Source of the DNA: Propionivibrio sp.
Lineage (GTDB): Bacteria > Pseudomonadota > Gammaproteobacteria > Burkholderiales > Rhodocyclaceae
Direction of reading: 5' to 3'
Length of the DNA stretch: 64,000 nt
Assembly (NCBI GenBank): GCA_016705685.1
Contig: JADJLB010000001.1
Coordinates: 868,001-932,000, forward strand
Shown here: one piece after another, positions 1-8,222 of the stretch
Position numbering within the stretch: the stretch's first letter is position 1
Layout: each line of letters starts with the position of its first letter
Translations under genes and position numbers: made by a program
Notes under the pieces: generated by a model
The model's database searches: none
The model's input: the letters and a program-made list of their open reading frames with translations, nothing else
What the model was told of the DNA's origin: nothing

Positions 1-2068
1 GCATCACCTGCTCTTGATACACGATGACGCCGTAGGTCGGCGACAGGCAGGCGGTCAGATCGGGGTGGAAGTAGTCGATCTTCTGCTGGCCCTTTTTGCG
101 CAGGATAAAATCGTCGACCATGCCCGAGCCGAGCGGGCCGGGGCGGTACAGTGCGAGGACGGCGATGATGTCTTCGAAACGGTCGGGCGCCAGCTTCTTG
201 AGCAGCTTCTTCATGCCCTCCGATTCGACCTGGAAAATTGCCGTGGTGTTGGCGTCCTTGAGAATCTGGAATGCCTGCGGGTCATCAAAGGTCAGTGCTT
301 CCAGGTCAGGGCGTGTACCAGAAAGCTTTTCGACGTAATCGACGGCAAGCTTGATGATGGTCAGGTTGCGCAGACCCAGAAAGTCGAACTTGACCAATCC
401 GACTTTCTCGACATCGTCCTTGTCAAACTGCGAGACTACCGAGCTGCCGCCATCGGCCGAATACAGCGGGCAGAAATCGGTGAGCTTGCCAGGCGCGATG
501 AGTACCCCGCCGGCGTGCATGCCGACGTTCCGCGTCAGGTCTTCGAGACGCGAAGCGAGATCGAAAAGATCGCGCACTTCTTCGCCATCTTCGATCTTGG
601 CCTTGAGCTGCGGTTCGGCCGCGATTGCCTTGGCCAGCGACAAGGGTTTGTTCTGCTCCACCGGAATCAGCTTCGACAGCTGATCGCAAAAGTTGTACGG
701 CAGATCGAGCACGCGTCCGACATCGCGAATTACCGCTTTCGACGACATGGTGCCGAAGGTAGCGATCTGCGCCACTGCCGCCACGCCGTATTTTTCGCGA
801 ACGTATTCGATGACGCGCCAGCGTTTGTCCTGGCAGAAGTCGATATCGAAGTCGGGCATGGAGACCCGTTCCGGATTCAGGAAGCGCTCAAACAGAAGTG
901 CGTAACGCAGCGGGTCGAGATCGGTAATGCCCAATGCGTAGGCGACCAGCGAGCCGGCTCCCGAACCTCGTCCGGGTCCGACCGGTACGTCGTTGTTTTT
1001 TGCCCAGTTGATGAAATCCGCGACGATCAGGAAGTAGCCCGGATAACCCATCTGAACGATCGTGTCCGTCTCGATCTTGAGCCGCGCATCGTAGGCCGGG
1101 CGCTGTTTCGCCCGTTCATCGGGATCGGGGTAGAGTTGCCGCAGACGATGTTCAAGCCCCGTCGCCGCCTCCTGACATAGATAATCGTCGAGCGTGATGT
1201 CTTTCGGGGTCGGGAAATCCGGCAGATAGTTTGTGCCGAGCGTGATCTGCAGGTTGCATCGCTTGGCAATTTCAACCGAGTTGGCCAAGGCTTCAGGCAG
1301 ATCGGAAAAGAGCGCGGCCATTTCTTCCGTTGATTTGAAGTATTGCTCTTCGGTATAGAGTTTCGGACGTCGCGTATCGCCCAGCATGTACCCTTCGGCA
1401 ATGCAGACGCGCGCCTCGTGCGCCTTGTAATCGTCGCGTTCAAGAAACTGGATCGGATGGGTCGCCACCAAGGGCAGTTCCAACTCGACCGCCAGATTGA
1501 CCGTCGCGGCAATCAATGCTTCCTGCGGCGCTTGCCCCCGCGGATGCACGCGCTGCACCTCGAGATAGAAAGCGCCCGCGAAGAGGCTTGCCCAGCGACG
1601 GGCCCGGCTGGCGGCTTGTTCCCAATTGCGCTGTAACAGGGCTTCGCCGACGTCGCCACTGGCCGCACCGGAGAGCGCGATCAACCCATCCACGCCGACT
1701 TCACGCAACATCGGGGTGCTCATTTCGGCGCGACCGCGGATACGCGGAGCCATGTAGGCGCGCGACATCAGTTCGCAGAGTTGCAGATATCCTTGCCGAT
1801 TGCGGCAAAGCAGGAGCAGCCGGTAGGGCCGGTCGGGGTCGGTCGGGTTGGTGAGAAATACATCTGCGCCAAGCACAGGTTTGATTCCCCGGCCACGCGC
1901 TGAAGAATAGAACTTGACCAGACCAAAGAAGTTGGCAAGATCGGTGAGCGCCAGCGCCGGCATGCCATCGGCGGCGGCATGCGCCACCGCATCGTCGAGA
2001 CGTACGATGCCGTCGGTTATGGAATATTCGCTGTGCAGTCTGAGATGGATGAAGCGCGTATCGGGCAT
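1..2068 (-). CDS. dnaE: DNA polymerase III alpha subunit, N-terminal 689 residues (cut by window edge)
   Basis: Replicative polymerase catalytic subunit, which extends primers at the fork. The frame is open from ATG 2068 down to base 1, so about 40% of a typical 1150-1180-residue protein lies outside the window. The N-terminus begins MPDTRFIHLRLHSEYS, the usual PHP-domain opening. Met-Pro-Asp-Phe-Asp-Ile-Asp-Phe at residues 404-411 carries the two catalytic aspartates (Asp406 and Asp408, equivalent to E. coli 401 and 403). A later KFDFLGLRNLT segment supplies the third. The PGPLGSG and YGVIVYQEQVM blocks near the window edge are also typical of bacterial DnaE. No frameshift is visible. The gene is divergent from the glycine-zipper gene. 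Confidence 0.97.
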   Translation of the reverse strand, partial: MPDTRFIHLRLHSEYSITDGIVRLDDAVAHAAADGMPALALTDLANFFGLVKFYSSARGRGIKPVLGADVFLTNPTDPDRPYRLLLLCRNRQGYLQLCELMSRAYMAPRIRGRAEMSTPMLREVGVDGLIALSGAASGDVGEALLQRNWEQAASRARRWASLFAGAFYLEVQRVHPRGQAPQEALIAATVNLAVELELPLVATHPIQFLERDDYKAHEARVCIAEGYMLGDTRRPKLYTEEQYFKSTEEMAALFSDLPEALANSVEIAKRCNLQITLGTNYLPDFPTPKDITLDDYLCQEAATGLEHRLRQLYPDPDERAKQRPAYDARLKIETDTIVQMGYPGYFLIVADFINWAKNNDVPVGPGRGSGAGSLVAYALGITDLDPLRYALLFERFLNPERVSMPDFDIDFCQDKRWRVIEYVREKYGVAAVAQIATFGTMSSKAVIRDVGRVLDLPYNFCDQLSKLIPVEQNKPLSLAKAIAAEPQLKAKIEDGEEVRDLFDLASRLEDLTRNVGMHAGGVLIAPGKLTDFCPLYSADGGSSVVSQFDKDDVEKVGLVKFDFLGLRNLTIIKLAVDYVEKLSGTRPDLEALTFDDPQAFQILKDANTTAIFQVESEGMKKLLKKLAPDRFEDIIAVLALYRPGPLGSGMVDDFILRKKGQQKIDYFHPDLTACLSPTYGVIVYQEQVM

Positions 2069-2138
2069 CGGGACATTTTACTCTGTAGCGGGGCACGCAC
2101 GGAGTTGCCGGCGACCGAAACGCCGAGACTCGTAAGAA

Positions 2139-2148
2139 TTTGTAACAA
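2139..2148. promoter_or_regulatory. Near-palindrome TTTGTAACAA upstream of the glycine-zipper gene
   Basis: TTGTAACAA is an inverted repeat apart from its central base. It lies 70-79 bases before the glycine-zipper gene and 70 bases before dnaE. The same ten bases occur at 38385-38394, upstream of another small exported protein. A response-regulator site is possible but not proven. Confidence 0.3.
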
Positions 2149-2217
2149 CGGTCAGCGATACGGCGACCAGGGCGTTGAAGTAACGAGTCGCGATAACCAC
2201 GAAATGAAGGAACACTC

Positions 2218-2667
2218 ATGAACAAGTCACTGCGCATCACCTTGGCTATGGCGCTTAGCCTGCTTTCGGTTCACCACGCCACCGCCGACGATGCGGTGGT
2301 GGGCGCGTTGGTCGGTGGCGGTGCCGGCGCTCTGGTCGGCAGATCGATTGGCGGCCGGAACGGCACCATTGTCGGCGGTGCCCTGGGGGCCGCCGCCGGC
2401 GCGGCCATCGGTTCGGACAGAGGCCGTCAGCGGACGGAGTACCGTGCCGATTTCGCGCCCCCCCCCGTTTATTACGCCCAGCCGACGTACTATTCACCGC
2501 CGGCGTATTATCCGCAACAGGTGTATTACAGCCCGCCGGTACGCGTTGTGGAACGCCCTGTGTATTATGTTCAAGGGGGGTATGGCTGGGATCGCCGTCA
2601 TCACGGGCGCGATCACGATTGGGACAGGCATGACCGTGGCTGGCGAGGCCATCACCACGACGATTGA
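2218..2667 (+). CDS. Exported glycine-zipper protein with Tyr/Pro-rich and His/Asp-rich tail
   Basis: A 149-residue envelope protein of unknown exact role. Residues 1-23 form a signal peptide ending ATADD. Residues 27-66 are a glycine zipper (VGALVGGGAGALVG then GGALGAAAGAAIG), a two-helix membrane-inserting motif seen in YMGG-like and Rick_17kDa-type surface proteins. Residues 80-117 are rich in PVYY, PTYY and PAYY repeats, and the tail (125-149) is His, Asp and Arg rich. An AAGGA ribosome site sits just before the ATG. The gene is monocistronic on the plus strand; the minus-strand ParA remnant stops 12 bases beyond it. An envelope-stabilising or stress role is inferred from the family only. 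Confidence 0.75.
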   Translation: MNKSLRITLAMALSLLSVHHATADDAVVGALVGGGAGALVGRSIGGRNGTIVGGALGAAAGAAIGSDRGRQRTEYRADFAPPPVYYAQPTYYSPPAYYPQQVYYSPPVRVVERPVYYVQGGYGWDRRHHGRDHDWDRHDRGWRGHHHDD

Positions 2668-2679
2668 GTCAAGCGAGCC

Positions 2680-2875
2680 TCAAGAATCGACCCACGCAAG
2701 GATTGGCGCCAGGAGATCGGGACGAATGGCCAGCGCTGTGCTGTGAAGATCCCTGCCGGTCGGTATCTCCGGGCATGACCTTATGGCCGCGATGCGCGAA
2801 CTAACCGGCCAAATGGGTGGCCAGCGTCGATTTCCCTGAACCGCCCTTGGCGTTGGCGATCAAGAAGGATTTCAT
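2680..2875 (-). pseudogene. ParA/MinD-like ATPase remnant
   Basis: On the minus strand an ATG at 2875-2873 overlaps the stop of the TAXI gene (ATGA). It opens a frame reading MKSFLIANAKGGSGKSTLA, including a perfect deviant Walker A motif (KGGSGKST). The frame hits TAG at codon 25 (bases 2803-2801). Beyond the stop the same frame continues FAHRGHKVMPGDTDRQGS, the ParA Walker A' region. A shift of frame then gives ALAIRPDLLAPILAWVDS, again like the QGSS..WL.xRP part of ParA-family proteins, and it ends at 2680. At least one nonsense mutation and one frameshift are present, and about two thirds of a normal 200-250-residue protein is missing. The first 24 codons could still be translated by coupling. 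Confidence 0.75.
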
Positions 2876-4206
2876 TCCTTGGGGTCGGAGGCCGCCTTGG
2901 CGCCGAGCTGAAAAAGCTCCTGCCGGACCAGATTGATATGCTCGCGCAGGGTGTAGAGAAGATCGCTGTAGGAGATTGGGATGTTGCGTGAATAGGCGTC
3001 CTCCTCGATATGGTCGAGCCGGGCGAGATATTCCGCCTGCCGTGATGAATCGTAGTGCTGCCGCAATTCGTTTTCGAGGAACTTCAGATCGCCATAGCAG
3101 CGAAATATCTTGGAGCGCACTCGCCAGCTATAGAGGGACGGCGCGATTTTGAGCAAAGGCAGCAGCAAAATAACGATCGGCAGGAGCAGCACAAACAAGC
3201 GTTCAACGAGTACCGCAATCCAGAACGGCAGATAGCGTTGCAGGAAGGGCGGGCCGGACTCGAAGTAGCGCTTGGCATCATCCGAGAGATCAAAGCTTTG
3301 GTCTTTGTAGGCGGGAAATTCGCCGGCACGTTGGAAAAAACCGCTCTTGCCATTGACCTCGGTCATGGCTTGAAGCAGTAGATTGACGAGGGCTGGGTGT
3401 AAATCGTTCCGGACTATCACGTTCGCCGTGGTGGCCAGGAGAACCGTGTCTTTGGGCGGCGTGTCGCGCACCAGGTCAACAACGCCGCGCGGCAAGACGA
3501 TTCTTGACAGGAAGCTGAAACGCCGCGTGTAGGCATCGGCCTGGCTGAAGCTCATCAGCCGAATGCCCGGTGAACGGAGCATGACCTGTACCACCGGCGC
3601 TTCCTGAGCGGCGACGATGAATGAGGCATCAATTTTTCCTTGCTGCAGGGCTTCGGCGGCATTGAGTCCGGCCAATGGCACCAGATTCTTGCTCCGGGTC
3701 GATATCTCGTTGGCCTCCAGCAACTGCAGCGCCAGCCCGCGGATGCCGCTTCCTTCTTCCCCCACGGCGATACGTTGGCCGTCGAGTTGGTGCAGTTTGC
3801 CAATCCGCTGATCGCCGCGATAGAAAACCCACACCGGCTCATAGGACACGCTGCCTAGCGATCGAAGTTCGCTTTCATCTTCATTTTCGATCACTTCATG
3901 CACGCCGCCCTGGACAAAGGCAATGTCGGCCTCACTCTTCTTCAAGCGTTCCAGATTCTGGACCGACCCCGCCGAAGTCAGGATGTTGAGCGTAATGCCT
4001 TTGGCAGCGAGAAGCGCCGCGTAGCGCTTTGCATAGGCGTAGTAAGCACCTGCTTCTCCGCCTGTGGTGATGGTCATCTGCCGGGGCGGTGCGGGCTGTA
4101 CAAACTGGTAGGCGACAACAAAACCGACGGCGGTAATGAGTACGATCGGCCAGGCTGTCGCCAACAGGTCCCGGACTGAAACGAACTTGGCGTGCAGCTT
4201 TTTCAT
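2872..4206 (-). CDS. TAXI-family TRAP-type solute-binding protein with C-terminal membrane extension
   Basis: A 444-residue protein of the TAXI family (TRAP-associated extracytoplasmic immunogenic), periplasmic proteins that bind small acids. A hydrophobic anchor lies at about residues 18-36 (WPIVLITAVGFVVAYQF). The binding domain follows with the family signature ITTGGEAGAYYAYAKRYA and later SAGSVQNLERLKKSEADIAFVQGG. Unlike plain TAXI proteins it continues through a long hydrophobic stretch near residues 330-355 (WIAVLVERLFVLLLPIVILLLP) into a charged, probably cytoplasmic, tail. The ATG at 4206 overlaps the qor stop (TGATG); a TTG one codon earlier is less likely. No TRAP membrane subunits lie nearby. 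Confidence 0.85.
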   Translation of the reverse strand: MKKLHAKFVSVRDLLATAWPIVLITAVGFVVAYQFVQPAPPRQMTITTGGEAGAYYAYAKRYAALLAAKGITLNILTSAGSVQNLERLKKSEADIAFVQGGVHEVIENEDESELRSLGSVSYEPVWVFYRGDQRIGKLHQLDGQRIAVGEEGSGIRGLALQLLEANEISTRSKNLVPLAGLNAAEALQQGKIDASFIVAAQEAPVVQVMLRSPGIRLMSFSQADAYTRRFSFLSRIVLPRGVVDLVRDTPPKDTVLLATTANVIVRNDLHPALVNLLLQAMTEVNGKSGFFQRAGEFPAYKDQSFDLSDDAKRYFESGPPFLQRYLPFWIAVLVERLFVLLLPIVILLLPLLKIAPSLYSWRVRSKIFRCYGDLKFLENELRQHYDSSRQAEYLARLDHIEEDAYSRNIPISYSDLLYTLREHINLVRQELFQLGAKAASDPKE

Positions 4207-5180
4207 CAAGGCAGCAGTATCGTCGAGCCCGTAGTCCGACGCGCTTCAAGGTCGCGGTGCGCGTTAGCCGCATCGGCCAGCGCGTAGGTCTGATTGACCT
4301 TGATGCGGACCTTGCCGGAGCTGACGACGGCAAAAAGCTCGATGCCCAGCGCCAGCAGTTCATCCCGCTTGGCGATATAGTGCATCAGGGTGGGTCGGGT
4401 CAGAAAGAGTGACCCCTTTTGTGACAACAGCAGCGGGTCAAACGGCGATACCGGGCCGGAAGCATTGCCAAAACTGACCATCATGCCGCGAACGCGAAGG
4501 CTGTCGAGCGAACCCGTGAAAGTGTCCTTGCCGACGCCGTCGTAAACAACAGCCACGCCTTCGCCACCGGTGATCTCGCGCACGCGGCGCGATACGTCTT
4601 CGCGCGTATAGAAGATGATGTGATCGCAACCGTGCTGGGTTGCCAGAGCGCCCTTGGCTTCGTTAGACACAGTGCCGATGACCGTCGCCCCAAGCGCCTT
4701 GGCCCACTGGCAAGCGATCAGACCCACCCCGCCGGCAGCCGCATGAATGAGCACGGCGTCACCGGGTTGAACACGGTAGGTGCGGCGTAACAGATAAGCG
4801 CTGGTCAGCCCCTGCAACATCATCGCCGCCCCGGTACGAAAATCGATATCGTCCGGCAGTTTGAGCAGCCGGTCAGCCGGCAGGCATCGGACCTGGCTGT
4901 AGGCGCCCACCGGACCGCCCGCATAGGCCACTCGGTCGCCGGGCTGGAGATCGGTCACGTTTTCACCGACGGCTTCGACAATGCCCGCACCCTCCATGCC
5001 CAGACCGCTGGGCATTTGCAGCGGGTAAAGGCCGCAGCGATGATAGGTGTCGATATAGTTCAGGCCAACGGCTTCATGGCGTACACGCGCTTCGCCCGGC
5101 GCCGGATCGCCAACGGTAATCTCCTCCCAACACATGACTTCGGGGCCGCCGGGCTGATGAATTCGAATGGCGAAGGGCAT
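4206..5180 (-). CDS. qorA: NADPH:quinone oxidoreductase, zinc-independent MDR family
   Basis: A 324-residue soluble enzyme that reduces quinones with NADPH. The N-terminal GroES-like fold begins MPFAIRIHQPGGPEVM and carries the QOR signature GLNYIDTYHRCGLYP and the GMEGAGIVEAVG block. The nucleotide-binding Rossmann motif is HAAAGGVGLIACQWAKALGA at about residues 147-166. Length matches E. coli QorA (327). The zinc-binding cysteines of alcohol dehydrogenases are absent, as expected for this subgroup. A strong GAGGAG ribosome site precedes the ATG. It overlaps the following TAXI gene by one base, so the two are probably co-transcribed. Confidence 0.9.
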   Translation of the reverse strand: MPFAIRIHQPGGPEVMCWEEITVGDPAPGEARVRHEAVGLNYIDTYHRCGLYPLQMPSGLGMEGAGIVEAVGENVTDLQPGDRVAYAGGPVGAYSQVRCLPADRLLKLPDDIDFRTGAAMMLQGLTSAYLLRRTYRVQPGDAVLIHAAAGGVGLIACQWAKALGATVIGTVSNEAKGALATQHGCDHIIFYTREDVSRRVREITGGEGVAVVYDGVGKDTFTGSLDSLRVRGMMVSFGNASGPVSPFDPLLLSQKGSLFLTRPTLMHYIAKRDELLALGIELFAVVSSGKVRIKVNQTYALADAANAHRDLEARRTTGSTILLP

Positions 5181-5401
5181 GATGTTCTCCTCGAAAAAAG
5201 TCGGAAGCTGGAGTTAAACGGAGGGTGAATCTACATTCCGTCGGAGCCTTGAGAATAAAAAAACAGTCACTAGCCTAGCGGTTGCCAGCGCTTCGGGCAA
5301 GCCGGAACAGAGACGAATCGAAAACAGATCGAGCAGCAAGACTTCCCCTGACGCCAATCTGCATTTCGGATCATAACGCTGCACTTTCACCGCGGACGAT
5401 C

Positions 5402-7576
5402 TCAGACCGGCGTGAGCTTTGCGTACTGGAGCGCCAGCCATTTCATGCCATGCGCACCGAAATTGACTTGCACGCGCGCTTCCTCTCCGCGACCTTCGGC
5501 AGTCACGATCACGCCCAGCCCGAATTTGGCGTGCTGCACATTCTGCCCGATGCGCAGGCCGTTGGCCGAGCGTTGTTCGTCGATGTATGGCGCGCTTGAC
5601 GCACGCGGCGACGCCATCGCGGTATAAGTCGGTGCCCGGTTGATCTTGTGCAGCAGGTTGGCGGGCAACTCCTCAAGAAAGAACGAGGGCAGGCTATAGC
5701 GGGTCTGGCCGTGCAGCATGCGGGTTTGCGCATGCGACAGGTAGAGCCGCTTGCGGGCACGGGTGACGGCCACGTACATCAGGCGCCGTTCTTCCTCCAG
5801 GCCGTGACGTTCCTGCGCGGCATTTTCGTGCGGAAACAAGCCCTGTTCCAGACCGGTGATGAACACGACGTCAAATTCCAGCCCCTTGGCCGCGTGCACG
5901 GTCATCAATTGAAGCGCATCTTGCCCTTCACCCGCCTGATGCTCACCGGCTTCGAGCGAGGCGTGGGCGAGAAAAGAAGCCAGCGGGTCGGTGTCGTGGA
6001 TTGTGTGCGGGTCAGACGTATCCTGCAGGAAATTGGCTGCGGCGCTGATCAGTTCGTCGAGGTTTTCGAGACGCTCTCGCCCGTCCTTTTCCGCCAGGTA
6101 GTACTGACGCAGGCCACTCTTCTCGATGAGGTGGTCAATGACTTCCGGTAGAGGTAGCGCTTCGGTTTGGGCGCGTAGCGTCTCGATGAGCCGGATGAAA
6201 TTGCCGACCGCTACGCCCGCCTTGCCACTCAAGCTGGCCGCGGCGTTGTACAGGCTGGAATTGGCGCGGTGTGCCGCCATCTGTAAGGCTTCGATGCTGC
6301 GGCTGCCGATACCCCGCGTCGGGAAATTGACCACGCGGATAAAGGCCGTGTCGTCATCCGGGTTGCCGATCAGGCGGAGATAAGCCAGCGCATGCTTGAT
6401 CTCCTGGCGATCGAAAAAACGTAGCCCGCCATAAACACGATACGCCATGCCGGCAGTGAACAGCTGATGTTCAAGCACACGCGACTGGGCGTTCGAGCGA
6501 TAGAGCAAGGCAATCTGGTTGCGTGAAAACCCGTCTCTTACCAGTTCGCCAGCTTCGTCGACGACAAATCGCGCTTCGGCGATGTCCGAAAAACCTTCGA
6601 ACACACGAATCGGCTCGCCGGCGCCTGCGGCGGTCCACAGCGTCTTGCCCAGGCGGCCCCGGTTGTTCTTAATCAGCGCATTCGCCGCATCAAGGATATT
6701 GCCGTGCGAGCGGTAGTTCTGTTCGAGACGGATAACGTTACTGACCGAAAATTCGCGTTCGAAGTCGCGCATATTGCCGACTTCGGCGCCGCGAAAGGCG
6801 TAGATGGACTGATCGTCGTCACCGACGGCAAACAGGCAGGCACCGTCTGGCCTCGGGGGTGCCGCATCACGACCGGCCAGTAATGCCAGCCAGGCATACT
6901 GCAAGCGGTTGGTGTCCTGAAACTCATCGACAAGTATATGCCGAAAACGCTCCTGGTAATGGTGGCGCATGGGTTCGTTGCGCTGCAACATTTCGTAGGA
7001 GCGCAGCAGCAATTCGGCGAAGTCGACCACGCCCTCGCGTTGGCACTGGGCATCGTATTCGGCATAGAGTTCGACGCGACGCCGGGTGTAGTCATCGTAA
7101 GCCTCCGCCTGTGCGGAGCGAATGCCCTGCTCCTTGTGCGAATTGATAAAACCGGCCAGTTCCCGCGGGGGGAACTTGAGATCGTCGACGTTGAGGTTCT
7201 TCAGCAGGCGTTTTACGGCTGACAGTTGGTCGGACGAGTCGAGAATCTGGAATTGTGCGGGTAAGCCGGCATCTCGGTGATGCGCACGCAGCAAGCGGTT
7301 GCATAGGCCATGAAAAGTGCCGATCCACATGCCACGCATGTTGATCGGCAGCATTGCCGTAAGGCGCGCCAGCATTTCCTTTGCGGCCTTGTTGGTGAAT
7401 GTTACGGCCAGAATGTCTTGCGTCCCGGATTGCCCGGTTGATATCAGCCAAGCAATACGCGTGGTCAACACCCGCGTTTTTCCGCTGCCCGCCCCGGCCA
7501 GAATGAGCGCGTGCTGGGGCGGCAAGGTAACTGCAGCGAGTTGCGGTGGGTTGAGATTAGTGAGTATGTCGGACAT
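5402..7576 (-). CDS. uvrD: ATP-dependent DNA helicase II (UvrD/Rep family)
   Basis: A 724-residue SF1A 3'-5' helicase that acts in nucleotide-excision and mismatch repair. Walker A is AGAGSGKT at residues 27-34. Motif Ia TFTNKAAKEM, motif II VDEFQDTN near residue 220, motif III VGDDDQSIYAFRGA, motif IV LEQNYRS, motif V LMTVHAAKGLEFDVVFITGLEQGLFPHE and motif VI EERRLMYVAVTRA follow in order. The C-terminus has the Tudor-like QNVQHAKFGLGVIV segment typical of UvrD rather than Rep. The start is placed at MSDILTNLNPPQ; an in-frame codon 27 bases earlier would add nine unconserved residues. The gene is monocistronic, 221 bases before qor. No LexA box was seen. Confidence 0.95.
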   Translation of the reverse strand: MSDILTNLNPPQLAAVTLPPQHALILAGAGSGKTRVLTTRIAWLISTGQSGTQDILAVTFTNKAAKEMLARLTAMLPINMRGMWIGTFHGLCNRLLRAHHRDAGLPAQFQILDSSDQLSAVKRLLKNLNVDDLKFPPRELAGFINSHKEQGIRSAQAEAYDDYTRRRVELYAEYDAQCQREGVVDFAELLLRSYEMLQRNEPMRHHYQERFRHILVDEFQDTNRLQYAWLALLAGRDAAPPRPDGACLFAVGDDDQSIYAFRGAEVGNMRDFEREFSVSNVIRLEQNYRSHGNILDAANALIKNNRGRLGKTLWTAAGAGEPIRVFEGFSDIAEARFVVDEAGELVRDGFSRNQIALLYRSNAQSRVLEHQLFTAGMAYRVYGGLRFFDRQEIKHALAYLRLIGNPDDDTAFIRVVNFPTRGIGSRSIEALQMAAHRANSSLYNAAASLSGKAGVAVGNFIRLIETLRAQTEALPLPEVIDHLIEKSGLRQYYLAEKDGRERLENLDELISAAANFLQDTSDPHTIHDTDPLASFLAHASLEAGEHQAGEGQDALQLMTVHAAKGLEFDVVFITGLEQGLFPHENAAQERHGLEEERRLMYVAVTRARKRLYLSHAQTRMLHGQTRYSLPSFFLEELPANLLHKINRAPTYTAMASPRASSAPYIDEQRSANGLRIGQNVQHAKFGLGVIVTAEGRGEEARVQVNFGAHGMKWLALQYAKLTPV

Positions 7577-7605
7577 CGAAGGGATTTTCGATTCGGGTCG
7601 CAAGG

Positions 7606-7611
7606 ATTATA
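7606..7611 (-). promoter_or_regulatory. Candidate -10 box for uvrD
   Basis: On the minus strand TATAAT lies 30 bases before the uvrD ATG. A poor -35 (AACTTT) stands 17 bases upstream, partly inside a hairpin at 7631-7649. Confidence 0.45.
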
Positions 7612-7630
7612 ACGGTCACGGTGTGGGCAA

Positions 7631-7649
7631 AGTTGCCCTTTTGGCAACT
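7631..7649. promoter_or_regulatory. Inverted repeat AGTTGCC / GGCAACT between uvrD and the next gene
   Basis: A perfect 7-base inverted repeat with a 5-base CTTTT loop. No T-run follows on either strand, so it is more likely an operator or mRNA hairpin than a terminator. It overlaps the weak -35 region of uvrD. Confidence 0.35.
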
Positions 7650-7810
7650 GACAACAGGACATACTCCCTAAAGGAAGAAATAATTCACAGTATTTCCCTG
7701 CAATTGAATTATAATTGTGCTGCACTGCATCAATTGAAGACCCACAAGGTCGCTGCATGGTCAATATTCCTCAGTGCCTGGTTACCGCCAGCACACAAGG
7801 AGAAACTGTA

Positions 7811-8185
7811 ATGAGAGCACCGAAAATACTACCCTGGGTAGCTCATAAAGACGGCATAAGCGAGCAGCTCGCGCTTCATCTATGGCGCCGTGCCGCTGGA
7901 GAATCCGAAGAATTGACGGGTTGCTGCGACAGTTCGGACTATTACCTGATCGCCGTGAGGCGGTTCCTCGATCTGTCTGAAGAAGAAGGTGAGAGGCAAC
8001 TGGGGCGCGAACCGCTTCCCGGTCTATTGATTGTCCCTCGCATCAACTGGTTATTGCGTCATCAGAACCGCATGTTGCAGTTGAATCTGGACGCGGCGAT
8101 GAAGTCTTACCGCTTTTGGCTGACCAACTGGCGTTTCATTGTCTTCGGACGTAAACCGACGGCCTGCAAAGCACTGCGATCCTAG
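7811..8185 (+). CDS. Conserved-looking protein of unknown function (124 aa)
   Basis: I do not recognise a named family. The start is placed at ATG 7811 (MRAPKILPWVAHKDGIS) because AAGGAG lies 10 bases upstream; the frame is open further upstream but without coding character. The protein is cytoplasmic with no signal peptide. It is mainly helical by composition, with a basic, aromatic C-terminus (MKSYRFWLTNWRF). The sequence LALHLWRRAAGESEELTG is reminiscent of small proteins I associate with Rhodocyclales genomes, which is weak memory rather than proof. A TATAAT at 7710-7715, 95 bases upstream, may be its -10. It is transcribed convergently with the FecR/SPOR gene. Confidence 0.65.
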   Translation: MRAPKILPWVAHKDGISEQLALHLWRRAAGESEELTGCCDSSDYYLIAVRRFLDLSEEEGERQLGREPLPGLLIVPRINWLLRHQNRMLQLNLDAAMKSYRFWLTNWRFIVFGRKPTACKALRS

Positions 8186-8222
8186 TGGCGTTTGGCGTGT
8201 TGGTAGGCGCCGACGGAGACGC

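Noticed and set aside
14-1180. 388-residue plus-strand frame
   Set aside because: Antisense to dnaE, which carries the catalytic aspartates.
7577-7810. LexA box for uvrD
   Set aside because: No CTGT-N8-ACAG pattern in the upstream region.
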